Positions 35,403 to 45,539 of a stretch of 64,000 nucleotides of DNA are shown piece by piece. Position 1 is the stretch's first letter. Each line of letters opens with the position of its first letter. The notes beneath the pieces are model-generated. The model was given only the letters and a program-made list of their open reading frames with translations. It was not told the origin of the DNA and searched no databases. Origin of the DNA: Apium graveolens (taxonomy: Eukaryota; Streptophyta; Magnoliopsida; Apiales; Apiaceae); assembly GCF_009905375.1 (NCBI RefSeq), contig NC_133647.1, forward strand, positions 82,781,742 to 82,845,741, given 5' to 3'. Position numbers and translations under genes: made by a program.

Positions 35403-38400
35403 CTACACATAGTAAACCTTCAGGTTTTGTGCATGCCAAGTTCTCGGGACTTCAAATCCATCCATAGTCTCTAGCTTGTAGGTTCCTCTACCTTGAACAC
35501 TCTTGACTCTGTACGGCCCTTCCCAATTCGGAGCAAGCTTCCCTTTTTGTCCTACACCAGATGCCTCTATTTTTCTCAAGACTAGATCTCCTTGTTTAAA
35601 AAATCTCTCTTTAACCCTTAGGTTGTAATAGAATGAAGCCTTTTTCTGATATTCTACTATCTTGGCGTGTGCCTCATCTCGCACTTCATCAATTAGATCC
35701 AGGGCTAACCTCTGCCCTTCCTCATTTTCTACAGCATTGAAAGTCTGAATCCTTGGAGAGGAATGCGATATCTCCACAGGAACTACTGCTTCTGCCCCAT
35801 ATGCCAACATGAAAGGAGTTGCTCCTGTCGTGACTCTACAGGTAGTCCTATAGGCCCATAATATTGGAAGTATCTCATCCACCCAATTATTTCTTGACTT
35901 TTCGATCCTCTTTTTTAGTCCATCCAGGATTATCCGATTTGCTACCTCTGCTTTCCCATTGGCTTGCGGGTGAGCCACAGAGGTGAATCGTAACTCAATT
36001 TCATTTTCTTCACAATACTTCTTGAATTCCTCATTGTTGAATTGTGTTCCATTGTCAGTGACGAGGATACGGGGAATTCCATATCGGCACATAATATTTT
36101 CCCACAGGAATTGTGCAACCTGCTTAGTTGTGATTTTGGCCAAGGGTTTGGCTTCAATCCACTTGGTGAAATAATCAATGGCTACAATCAGAAATTTCCT
36201 TTGTGCCGTGGCCATAGGAAAAGGCCCTAGAATATCCATCCCCCACATGGCAAAGGGAATAGGCGAGTTGATAGAGGTCAGCATCTCGGGGGGTTGTCTA
36301 ACAACTGGTGCATGCTTCTGACAGCGATCACACTTCTTCACATATTCTTTGGCATCAGCCATCATTTCTGGCCAATAGAAGCCTAAACGAGTTATCTTAT
36401 GAGCCAAGGCCCTGCCCCCCAAGTATTGTCCACAAATACCTTCATGCACTTCTTCAAGAGCCAAGCGTGCCTCATCGGGCCTGAGACACCTCAAGTAGGG
36501 AACCACGAAAGATCTTTTGTAAAGAATCCCATCTATCAAAGAGTACCTTAGTGCCCGAACAGTTAACTTCCGTGCTTCAGTTGCATCACTTGGCAACCAA
36601 CCGGTCTGAATGTGAGCCTTGATGGGATCAATCCATGACGTCCCCAAGCCTATGGGAGCCAGCAGCTTAACATCTATGCTTCGTGTCTTCAAAACACGGA
36701 AGTACACACTTCCTGAACTTTCTTCAATCTCAGACGAAGCGAACTTTGATAGCGCATCTGCCTTAACATTTTCTTCCCTTGGAATGTGTTCAACATGGCA
36801 TTCATTAAATTGGGTCATCACAGCCCTTACTAGGCGAACATACTTAGCCATCGTATCATCCCTTGCCTCAAATTCTCCCTTTACCTGGGATATGATCAAC
36901 TTCGAGTCTCCACGGACCTTTAAGTTTTTGACTCTAAGTGTCCCAGCTAGACCAAGGCCAGCAATCAGGGCTTCATACTCTGCCTCATTGTTTGTGGTTG
37001 GGAAGTCTAGCTTCATGGCATACTCAATTAAGAATCCATCAGGGCTTTGCAAAACCAACCCTGCTCCACTGGAATTTGTTTTTGATGCTCCATCAAAATA
37101 GAGAACCCAATATTCTTTCTCCTTGTCCCCATTGTCGACTCCCTTGTCTTGAGGTATAGTATCTTCCTGCCCCCCGACTTCTTGGTTGGGTATGGTACAT
37201 TCCACCACGAAGTCAGCTAGTGCCTGGGCTTTTATGGCCGTACATGGCTTATACTTGAGATCGAACTCTCCCAACTCTATTGCCCACTTAATCAGTCTCC
37301 CACTTGCCTTGGGACTGTGAATGATATTTCTCAGTTGCTGATTTGTTAACACTTCAATTTGGTGAGCTTGAAAATAAGGACGCAGCTTTCTTGAAGCCAT
37401 TACCAAGGCTAAAGCGAATTTCTCAATGGCTGAATAATTCAACTCAGCACCATGCAAAATTTTGCTGATATAGTATACGGGTTTCTGGACTTTCAGTTCC
37501 TCCTTAACCAACACGGCGCTCAAGGCGCTCTCTGAAACAGCCAAGTACAAGAATAAAACTTCATTCAGAACTGGCTTGGCCAACAACGGGGCCTGGCCCA
37601 TATACTTCTTTAACTCTTCAAATGCCTTCTGATTTTCCTCACTCCATACAAAGTCTTTGATGTTCTTTAGTGACTTGAAAAATGACAAGCACTTGTCTCC
37701 TGACTTGGAGATGAATCGTCCTAACGCAGCAACCCTTCCTGTGAGCTTCTGAACATCCTTGACAGTTTTGGGGGGTTCCATGTCCAGGATTGCCTTTATT
37801 TTATCAGGATTTGCCTCAATTCCCCTCTTCGAGACCATCAATCCCAAGAATTTTCCAGATCCTACTCCGAAAGCACACTTCGTCGGATTCAACATCATCT
37901 TGTGGTACCTCAGGACCTCAAAAGCTTCCCTTAAATGGGCTATATGATTAGTCTTTACTAGACTCTTGACTAACATGTCATCAACATAGACTTCCATAGT
38001 CTTACCAATAAGATCCTTAAAAATTCTATTCACCAACCTTTGATAGGTGGCTCCTGCATTCTTGAGACCAAACGCCATAACAAGATAACAATAAACACCA
38101 AAGTCAGTGATAAATGATACCTTTGGAATGTCATTCTTATGCATTTTGATCTGGTTGTATCCGCTAAACCCATCCATGAAACTCAGCATCTCATGTCCAG
38201 CGGTGGCATCAATCAAAGTATCAATTCTAGGCAGCGGAAAACAGTCTTTGGGGCATGCATCATTCAGATCGGTGAAGTCTATACACATCCTCCACTTTCC
38301 ATTAGCCTTCTTCACCATTACAGGGTTTGCTAACCACTCCGGAAATTGAATCTCCTCAATGAAACCAGCCTCTAAGAGCTTTTCCACTTCCTGCTTTATA

Positions 38401-40871
38401 GCCTCTTGTCTTTCTGGGGAAAAATTTCTTTTCTTTTGTTTCACTGTCTTCCGGCTTGGATCTACGTTTAGCTTGTGAGTAATTAACTCCGGGTCTATGC
38501 CTGGCATATCAGCTGCTGACCATGCAAACACATCACTATTTTCTTGCAAAAATTTCACTAACTTCCCTCTAAGGGGCTCCTCTAATGTGGCTCCAATGAA
38601 AGTCGTCCTCTCAGGATTCTCGGGGTCTAAAGGAACCGAGACCAATTCTTCTGCTGGCCTTCCTCTATTCTCATCATTTTCTCGAACATCCATATCTTCA
38701 ATAGGAAGAACCTGCCCCCCGACTCCATCTGCCCTCAAAGAGGCCACATAACAGCTTCTAGCCATTTTTTGATCTCCTCTCTCTTCTCCAATCCCGTTTC
38801 GGGTGGGAAACTTCATGACTGAATGGTAGGAAGAGGGGACTGCCTTGAAGGCATGTATCCCTGTTCTCCCCATGATAGCATTATAAGTTAAACTAGCCTT
38901 TACCACCACGAAATCCAGCATCTGCGTTGCTTGCCTTGGCTCCGTACCTATGGTGGTAGGCAATTTGATTATCCCTTCCACAGGACATTCTACTCTAGCA
39001 AATCCATATATCGGCATGTCGGTTGGTGTTAACTGGGAGTCGTTATACCCCCTCCTTAGAAAGGTGTCGTGGAGCAAGATATTCACAGAAGCACCATTAT
39101 CCACAAGGACCCTCTTAACCGGGCTATTTCCTATTATTGGTGTTATGACCAGCGGGTCGTCATGGGGAAACTTCACACCCTCTAGGTCGGAATCATCAAA
39201 AGCCAATGTTACTTCTGTCCTGGCCCTCTTCGGGGCTTCTCCAACAATATGCATAACCTCTCTAGTGTATGCCTTTCTGGAATTTTTGGACAATCCAGCA
39301 GCAGTTGGACCTCCAAAGATCGTGTTTATCACAGGCCCTCGAGGTCTCGGCCCTCCATAAATGGTGTTTATAACTGGTCCTCTAGGCTGGGGGTTTCGCC
39401 CCTGATCGTCTTGGTCCCTCCTACGATCCTCAAAGTTCTTCCTTCCATTATTATTCATATCCCCTCCTTCTCCAGTATACTTGTTCAATCTTCCTTTTCG
39501 AATCAAAAACTCAATTTCATCTTTCAATTGCCTACACTCATCGGTGTCATGGCCAACATCTTTGTGAAACCTGCAATACTTGCCCTTATCTAGCTTGGCG
39601 GGATAAGCCTTCAAGGGCTTAGGCCAGCGAATATCTCTGTCTTTCTCAATCTCCATCAAAATCTGACTTCTAGGAGCATTCAGCTTAGCGTATTCAGTGA
39701 ACTTTTGCCCAGGTCCTCCCTTCTTGGGGGTTGAATCAAGGTTTTGTTCGGTTCTAGGATATTTGTCCTTAGCGATATACTCCAAATCAGTTTTTCGTTT
39801 CTTGCCTCCAGTGGGCTCATTACTTACTACGGTCTTCCTCATACTTTCTTCAACCTTGATATACTTCCCTGCCCTCTCTTGGAGCTGCAACATGCTCTCA
39901 GGGGGTCGTTTGGCCAAAGACATCTTGAAAAACTCATCCCTAGTTCCTTGTTGCAGTGCTATCATGGCTACCTTATCATCAAGGTCTGGGACTTTTAAAG
40001 CCTCCTTTGTAAAACGGTTCAGGTAATCTCTTAAGGATTCCTTAGCTCCCTGCACAAGACTCATAAGAGATGCTGAACTTTTCTCATGGACTCTTCCACT
40101 GATGAATTGCTTAATAAAAGCCTGACTTAATTCTCTGAATGATCCAATAGAATTTGGGGGTAGGCGACTGTACCATCTTTGAGCCATACCCGACAGGGTT
40201 TGAGGGAAGGCCCGACATTTTATAGCATCATTCACGGGTTGCAGCAGCAGTGCATTAGAGAATGTCCTAACATGATTAGCGGGGTCTCCCGTGCCATCAT
40301 AGGTTTTGATAGTGGGCATCTTGAATTTCCTTGAGATATGGGCATTCATTATCTCTTCTGTGAAGGGTGGAGTTGGATCATCAGGATCTCCAAGGGGAAG
40401 GAGATTGCTTGGATCAGTTCTTGGGACAGCAGTCCTTCTTCTTACCGGACCATCCAGGTCTATGATAGGAGGAGGATTTCTCCCCCTAGGAGGTATGTGG
40501 GGTCTGGTGGCTTGGTGAGCCTCCAAATCACGCCTCAGCCTTTGGATTTCAGCCTCATGAGCCCTGATCCTTTCCTGCACTTCTTGGGGATTCGCCCCTG
40601 GGGTGCTTTGGGGGCGTTGCCTTCCATCGGCCATTGGCTCTTTTCCAGGACGCCTCCTTCTCGGGGCCACTTCATCATCCGAAGATTCGGAGTCTCTCTC
40701 AGTATAAGGACCAGAAAATTCCCGATCCTCAGGAATAGGACCCAAACCTCGTATATAGGGGGGTGACTGCCCTCGTGCTTCGCCTCGCCCAGCATATCCG
40801 CTTCCTCCAACCTCAGGACGAAGGGGCATCCCATAAGGGGGGGTTAGTAGTAACAACAGTTGAATATTCAT
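35403..40871 (-). CDS. Element G gag-pol polyprotein (Tat-like Ty3/gypsy)
   Basis: An open frame of 1,822 codons. Approximate residues: gag core 180-345; nucleocapsid-like CRFHKDVGHDTDEC 433-446; a repeated RGPVINTIxGGP 497-522; aspartic protease with LVDNGAS at 589; RT 830-1060 with YVDD at 962-965; a first RNase H (about 1100-1225) whose expected catalytic Asp is replaced (LYLAVSESA); a second RNase H with YFDGAS at 1258, NEAEYEA, RGDSK and NVKADALS; integrase zinc region 1475-1520 (HEGIC...CDRCQKH) and core D1546, D1606, E1642 with the usual 35-residue spacing. The gag N-terminus is damaged: the likely true start is the ATG at 41109, whose frame ends at a TGA (40882-40884), with a further shift in a 7-base homopolymer (40837-40843). 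The Met at 40871 is therefore probably not native. The pol part looks functional. Confidence 0.9.
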   Translation of the reverse strand: MNIQLLLLLTPPYGMPLRPEVGGSGYAGRGEARGQSPPYIRGLGPIPEDREFSGPYTERDSESSDDEVAPRRRRPGKEPMADGRQRPQSTPGANPQEVQERIRAHEAEIQRLRRDLEAHQATRPHIPPRGRNPPPIIDLDGPVRRRTAVPRTDPSNLLPLGDPDDPTPPFTEEIMNAHISRKFKMPTIKTYDGTGDPANHVRTFSNALLLQPVNDAIKCRAFPQTLSGMAQRWYSRLPPNSIGSFRELSQAFIKQFISGRVHEKSSASLMSLVQGAKESLRDYLNRFTKEALKVPDLDDKVAMIALQQGTRDEFFKMSLAKRPPESMLQLQERAGKYIKVEESMRKTVVSNEPTGGKKRKTDLEYIAKDKYPRTEQNLDSTPKKGGPGQKFTEYAKLNAPRSQILMEIEKDRDIRWPKPLKAYPAKLDKGKYCRFHKDVGHDTDECRQLKDEIEFLIRKGRLNKYTGEGGDMNNNGRKNFEDRRRDQDDQGRNPQPRGPVINTIYGGPRPRGPVINTIFGGPTAAGLSKNSRKAYTREVMHIVGEAPKRARTEVTLAFDDSDLEGVKFPHDDPLVITPIIGNSPVKRVLVDNGASVNILLHDTFLRRGYNDSQLTPTDMPIYGFARVECPVEGIIKLPTTIGTEPRQATQMLDFVVVKASLTYNAIMGRTGIHAFKAVPSSYHSVMKFPTRNGIGEERGDQKMARSCYVASLRADGVGGQVLPIEDMDVRENDENRGRPAEELVSVPLDPENPERTTFIGATLEEPLRGKLVKFLQENSDVFAWSAADMPGIDPELITHKLNVDPSRKTVKQKKRNFSPERQEAIKQEVEKLLEAGFIEEIQFPEWLANPVMVKKANGKWRMCIDFTDLNDACPKDCFPLPRIDTLIDATAGHEMLSFMDGFSGYNQIKMHKNDIPKVSFITDFGVYCYLVMAFGLKNAGATYQRLVNRIFKDLIGKTMEVYVDDMLVKSLVKTNHIAHLREAFEVLRYHKMMLNPTKCAFGVGSGKFLGLMVSKRGIEANPDKIKAILDMEPPKTVKDVQKLTGRVAALGRFISKSGDKCLSFFKSLKNIKDFVWSEENQKAFEELKKYMGQAPLLAKPVLNEVLFLYLAVSESALSAVLVKEELKVQKPVYYISKILHGAELNYSAIEKFALALVMASRKLRPYFQAHQIEVLTNQQLRNIIHSPKASGRLIKWAIELGEFDLKYKPCTAIKAQALADFVVECTIPNQEVGGQEDTIPQDKGVDNGDKEKEYWVLYFDGASKTNSSGAGLVLQSPDGFLIEYAMKLDFPTTNNEAEYEALIAGLGLAGTLRVKNLKVRGDSKLIISQVKGEFEARDDTMAKYVRLVRAVMTQFNECHVEHIPREENVKADALSKFASSEIEESSGSVYFRVLKTRSIDVKLLAPIGLGTSWIDPIKAHIQTGWLPSDATEARKLTVRALRYSLIDGILYKRSFVVPYLRCLRPDEARLALEEVHEGICGQYLGGRALAHKITRLGFYWPEMMADAKEYVKKCDRCQKHAPVVRQPPEMLTSINSPIPFAMWGMDILGPFPMATAQRKFLIVAIDYFTKWIEAKPLAKITTKQVAQFLWENIMCRYGIPRILVTDNGTQFNNEEFKKYCEENEIELRFTSVAHPQANGKAEVANRIILDGLKKRIEKSRNNWVDEILPILWAYRTTCRVTTGATPFMLAYGAEAVVPVEISHSSPRIQTFNAVENEEGQRLALDLIDEVRDEAHAKIVEYQKKASFYYNLRVKERFFKQGDLVLRKIEASGVGQKGKLAPNWEGPYRVKSVQGRGTYKLETMDGFEVPRTWHAQNLKVYYV

Positions 40872-40881
40872 ACCCGACGGG

Positions 40882-41109
40882 TCAAGAATTTACAGGTATA
40901 TGTACTTGTTGAACTTGAGGATTCGTACCTTGAATAATCGGGGGAGTTGTCCCTTGTGGCTGAGGTTGAGTTGCCCCTGTCTGGGCTTCCCTCTGAGTAG
41001 ATGCATAAGTTGAATGGAGAGGAACCTCCACGGTTGATGAAATCACCTGGGTTGTCTCTGATGGTGTTCCTTCCTCTAGAGCTCCAATTGTTCTCCGTGT
41101 TCTCGCCAT
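40882..41109 (-). pseudogene. Native N-terminus of G gag, cut off by a stop
   Basis: ATG (CCATGGCG context) starts MARTRRTIGALEEG, a typical basic start of Tat-lineage gag, 34 bases inside the LTR edge. It is rich in T, Q and P. The frame stops at 40882; beyond the stop the same frame continues to resemble gag up to a 7-base homopolymer at 40837, where the long gag-pol frame takes over. Confidence 0.65.
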
Positions 41110-41122
41110 GGTTGTTGTAGCT

Positions 41123-41140
41123 GTCCCACAGACGGCGCCA
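41123..41140 (-). promoter_or_regulatory. Primer binding site of element G
   Basis: The minus strand reads TGGCGCCGTCTGTGGGAC, two bases inside the LTR edge. It starts with TGG, the complement of a tRNA CCA end, and is the usual Tat/Athila-type site rather than an initiator-Met site. I cannot name the tRNA with confidence. Confidence 0.7.
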
Positions 41141-41142
41141 AA

Positions 41143-41713
41143 TGTTATGGATAAAAAAACTAAGGTTATTACTTGCTATATTTAATACTAAGATTCGGGA
41201 GCTCAAGGCCTTTAATGGCTGCTCTCGTGTTTCGTGACTCAATCTGTCTTTACGAGATGCCTACATATCTCTGTGAATTAGAGAATCAAGCCAAAAAACG
41301 TAGTTCTGATTGGTGGGGGTGAGACCCCTTATATAGATGTTGGGAGTCCTTGAATTGAACTTGGTATAGGAGACTTGGTGGGCAAGTCTCATAATTAGAA
41401 TGGACTTTGGAGTCCTAGATAGTAGGAAACTGATTCCTTATCCTTTTAGGTCCCTTTGAGGCTAATCTCCAAGGATTTATATCCTTATCGGGACTCTTTT
41501 CAACATCTGATTTGTCCCTTATTAATTAATTTCGTAATTAATTAATAATCAGGGTTTTTGGGCCTTTTTTATTCCATCAGGCCTGATCTGGTCCATCAGG
41601 CTTAACCTTTCTGGTCTGAGTATCATATATCTTTTTATTGGGCCTAGCAGCCCACAGCTCGTACAATTAATGCAGTATTTAATTATACAAGCATAATATA
41701 TTTATCCCTATCA
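41143..41713 (-). repeat. 5' LTR of element G (right copy)
   Basis: 571 bp. A minus-strand TATA box (CTATATAAGGGG, 41336 to 41325) should drive the genomic transcript. The six differences from the left copy are five transitions and one transversion. Confidence 0.95.
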
Positions 41714-41718
41714 TAAGA
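41714..41718. repeat. Target site duplication of element G, right (taaga)
   Basis: It matches 31014-31018. Confidence 0.95.
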
Positions 41719-42117
41719 ATTTTAAGATTATTTTAAGATTATTTCAATTAATATTTATTTACAATATTATACCGTTAATGAATTGGAAACGATATAAAAT
41801 GACTTCGTTGGACACGTGTTATGAGAATAAAAATCAGTTATTCAGTAATAAAAACACACGCCGCCTCACCACCGCCTTGTTTCAATCTCTCTCATCTCTC
41901 AATCCTCTCTGTATCTCTCTCTCTCGAACTCGGCTCTTTCTCTCTCTCTCTCTTCTAATTTCTCTCGTTTATTGTTTTCTTCGTTTTCTTCTCCTTCCTT
42001 TCCTCTATTCCTGTTTCCGTCCTCCTGGTTGCGTTCTTTCTTCTGGTAAGCCGCCGTTTCTCTTCTCTTTCTGGTGGAATCGCCTCCCCTTCCCCTTTTT
42101 CTTTCCTGTCGATTCCC

Positions 42118-42161
<44 letters not shown>

Positions 42162-44315
42162 ATATATGTGTGTGTATCTTTTTGTGTGTGAATGTGTTGC
42201 GTTGTGGTTTGTGTTCGGGTGTGTGTGCTGTGTTTTTATTCCGGTTCTTGCTCTGCTTTTTTCGGCCATATTCCCTGACTATCCCTGTTGTGCGAGGTGT
42301 TACCTTGAGCGCGTGTGGTGCGCGTGCTTCGGTGTTGGATTGAAACTGTTATTAATTAAATTTTATTTTAATTTTTCTGTAGAAATCGTATGATTGTAAT
42401 TCGTGAAATAAAAAGATTGTTATGCGGGAATTACTAATTTAATCGGTGGGATTCGTGTTGGACGCCCGTTATAAACGGGAACCCGCGAATTTTTCTGATG
42501 TCGACGATGAGCCTCGGCGAGTCGACGGTGGGCTATGATGATTTTTATCTGAGTCCTACGTTTATAAATGAAATAAAATTAGTTAGTTCGTGAAATTAAT
42601 TTCGAAACGAAAATTACGAATTAAAATATAAAATATGAATAAAAACATAAAAATACGGATAATAATAATTAATAATTGAATTGTACGGGTGATCGGGAAT
42701 TGTGAATTGTGATTGGATGTTGTCGTTTTGATTCGATTGACGTCGAATTGCTTCGACGGGTAGGCCGATAAACAAAGGAGACGCTACCCGATTTTCGGGA
42801 AATTAATTCCAAAAATACTGGAACGTAACCTATAACTATCGAAGACGTCGAACGAAAGTATATAATTATATTATACGAATCTAGTTATGTGTGGTAATAA
42901 AATATTTTATAATCACCCTACTATTTTCAAACCAACGAGTATACGTACTTTCCGAAAACAAACACTGAATCGAGTTTCGAAGATGTGAACCATAATTGCT
43001 ATGTGTATTTCAATAATACGTATAAATACGAATCGGGTTATGAAATCGTATGGGTAGAAGTGATATTGATATTATGATAAGCGAGGCGATTATCTGAATT
43101 AGGGTATTTCAAACCCTGTAGGTCCTAGTCAGAAGACCCGAGGAGTAACGTCGGACTAAGAGTGATATAGTGGTTAGACTTTGAGCTCAGTAAAGTTCCA
43201 ACCGAAGGATCTGAGCGTTGGGATCGTAGCCAGAATATGATAGTGGTTTGACGACAAAGAAAAATGTTCAACGCAATCCAAAAGTCAACCGATAATAGTG
43301 GTTAAAGCTTATCGAGGCAAGTATTCCTGAACTTTCTTTTAAAATACTGTGAATATTTCTTCATTCCTATTCTAAGTTCAGAAAGTTAACTTTTTTATAA
43401 TTTCGCTGCAATTACTCTCATTATGCCAGTTCTTTTCATTATTGTTCCTATATTATCGATTGCTCTCATGAGCGAATACCCATTCTTTTGGGTTATTTGC
43501 GAACCCTGAATTGGGATGTTTTGAAATCAAAATAATTTGACATCAAAATACTCCACGGGTTGGATAGTGATGTGTGGGATTAGTGTTCTTAATCTTAAGG
43601 ACCGGGACATAACCGGATCCTTGAGATGGGCCGTAGAGCCTGGGTACCCGACTGGATCTATATAGAGAGATATATATCTGCACTGTATACTGGCTGATCA
43701 GCAGGATATAGGTGCGAACTAGTGTCCAGTCTAATTTGTTGTTAATCGCCATTAATGACATTTTCTCTCGAAAAGTTTTATGATTCCAAAACCAGACAAA
43801 ACCCTGATTCAGGAGATGAATCTTGGAATCGCTTATCACTTTTGGATTTATAATTAAAGGATGGTAACAGCCAATGTTTATCCACTCAACTCTCTCATAT
43901 AAATAAAATTATTTAAAATTGTTTAAAGATTTTGTCCGGAAAATTTCCTTGGATATCAATGCTTGAAACTCAAATTATATACTTGCTGGGCATTTTTGGC
44001 TCACTCTTGCTTTGTAAATTCCTATTTCTTTCAGAAACAGATAAGGACAAAAGTGAATGACTTTTATAGACAGCAGAAGTTAGAGAAATCTCCGCTGCGA
44101 AAGGACGAAGATGTTAGAAAAATAAGACAAGGGCATTAGTGCAAAGGTATTTTAAACTTGTATTCTAATCGTTGCGAACTGTAGAAGGTTAGATTCTTGT
44201 TGCATACCATAACCTGTAAACGATCCGGACTTAAGGGGTTATTTAGTTATCATTTTATTTTATGTAAAGATTGTTTAGTGACACCAAATCTTGGCCCCGA
44301 ATTTGGGTTGTTACA
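41719..44315 (+). repeat. Right LTR of element F, second part
   Basis: It resumes the F LTR where 31018 stopped and follows the left LTR from about 21510 to 24082. It contains a TA microsatellite (42119-42158) where the left LTR has a shorter TATATATAAATATATATG, and it has an extra GATGAGCCTCGGCGAGTCGA-like piece near 42505. It ends TGTTACA. Confidence 0.9.
42119..42158. repeat. (TA)n microsatellite
   Basis: About 20 uninterrupted TA units lie in the right F LTR. Confidence 0.95.
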
Positions 44316-44320
44316 CCAAA
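44316..44320. repeat. Target site duplication of element F, right (ccaaa)
   Basis: It matches 20396-20400. Element C's post-pol frame resumes directly after it. Confidence 0.9.
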
Positions 44321-45371
44321 GGTGACTCAGCTTGTGTTTGATCCTCACCACTCTCCTCCATTTCTGTTAGGGTTATCTCATTTCTCTTATTTTTAATCAC
44401 TTCACCCTTTTGAGAGGATGAAGTGGTTGGTTTCTTAGCTGCTAGTTGGGTTGAAAAAGTGGTCTCAGCTTGGGAAGGTCCATGTGGGTGTTCTTATGTT
44501 TGTACTTCCACAGGTTCAGGGACCATAAGTGTGCTAGACTGTGCATTTGATCTCATGTCAGGCATTAGGTAAGGGTAAGTCTTAAATCTCTCCATCATGA
44601 ATGGAGTGATTTTCAGAATCACATTTACCTTGTTCTTTGTAGTAAGTGAACCAAATATTATTTTGGACACTTTCTTACAATTGCCTATTTTGGTGCTATA
44701 TATACCATTCAACAAATGTATGTATGTTACTTTATGATTTAAAGAAGACATAATGAATCTAGGAAAGAAAATTTCCTTACCTCTAGTAGATTGGGGCATG
44801 GTCAGCCTGGTTGCAAGTTCTTCCAGGATCAATAGACCAACATTCAAGTGTATGTTGTGGGCTATTGAGTACACCAGCTTCTACACCACCCATGAAATGT
44901 TGCCATACCATTTCTTCCTGCATGTGAAGGCCCTCACTACAAATCAAACACAAAGGACCATTCTTTCCTTAAGTTTGTCATGTTCAAGCTTGACAAGTTG
45001 ATTCTTCCACCATAGTTGATGATGTCCATAAACTCAGTCAGTTCATCATGGGTTGGCACCTCCACTAAGTTTGCAGTTGGAAGAACCAAAGCTATATTCA
45101 CATCTTGCTCATTGAACTCTATCTGTTGGCCTCCAACTGAGCAAGTTACCACCAGAGATATAGAGTTGCCATTCATAACAGTCGTCACCACATCTATTGT
45201 CCAAAACTCATGCTGAACATCCACGTACAAGACTGGGTTAGCAGTTACAGCTTCTGCAAGGTAGGATTCAGACAAGAATTTTACAAATCCCTTGAAACTA
45301 TCAGGGGCTTGGTTAGCAGCAGCAAAAGCTAGGTAGTTTTGTTCCTTTCTCTGGGATAGTAGCTCTAACAA
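44316..45371 (-). pseudogene. Element C: post-pol ORF, proximal (N-terminal) part
   Basis: On the minus strand from about 45371: NYLAFAAANQAP, FVKFLSESYLAEAV, then HEFWTIDVVTTVMNG, FNEQDVNIALVLP and INLSSLNMTNLRKEW, followed after a frame break (44937) by YSIAHNIHLNVGLLILEELA and RGKEIFFPRFIMS. This pattern matches N-terminal domains of ORFs that follow copia pol in some plant elements and are sometimes labelled longin-like by automatic annotation (from memory, not verified). No ATG opens the frame; the first open codon is TTG after TAA-ATA, so the native start is mutated or shifted. The ORF continues at 20395 beyond element F. Confidence 0.65.
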
Positions 45372-45524
45372 TATTTAATGTTATTGTTGTTTAGTGGGAG
45401 TGAATGGTTAAGAAAAGATAGTGAGAAAGGAGTGAAAATGAGAGAGAAATCGGTTTTGGATTGAAAAGCTAGGTCACTTGAGATCTCAAAGGTGTAAGTA
45501 TGTACATGTATTGAAATGTCTGGG

Positions 45525-45533
45525 TATTTATAG
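45525..45533 (-). promoter_or_regulatory. TATA box before the post-pol ORF of element C
   Basis: The minus strand reads CTATAAATA about 150 bp upstream of the post-pol frame, followed by a pyrimidine-rich leader (CTCTCTC, CTCCTTTCTC) and ACAACA. The arrangement is the same as in element A at 8132. Confidence 0.55.
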
Positions 45534-45539
45534 TAAAAG

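Larger units (their letters stand above)
31019..41713 (-). mobile_element. Tat-like Ty3/gypsy element G, complete with both LTRs
   Basis: The element is 10,695 bp with 571-bp LTRs (31019-31589 and 41143-41713), TG...CA ends and taaga duplications. Gag-pol runs on the minus strand and a three-exon gene runs on the plus strand. The Tat lineage is supported by the second RNase H domain in pol, the absence of an obvious chromodomain and the antisense ORF; these are known Tat/Ogre-group traits. By manual comparison the LTRs differ at 6 of 571 positions (98.9%), the youngest datable event in the window. Confidence 0.95.
20401..44315 (+). mobile_element. Gypsy element F with 3.7-kb LTRs, containing element G
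   Basis: The element is bounded by TGTAACGTCTGG (20401) and GGGTTGTTACA (44315) and by ccaaa duplications. The left LTR is 20401-24082, the internal part 24083-29878, and the right LTR 29879-44315 including the 10.7-kb insertion G. Without G and its extra target duplication it is about 13.2 kb. RT and integrase remnants identify a Ty3/gypsy element, probably a chromovirus of the Del/Tekay type given the very long LTRs and the AAGGAGGGAATGA tract. Confidence 0.9.

Noticed and set aside
36619..40766. Several plus-strand frames of 60-160 codons
   Set aside because: They are shadows of the intact minus-strand gag-pol of G.
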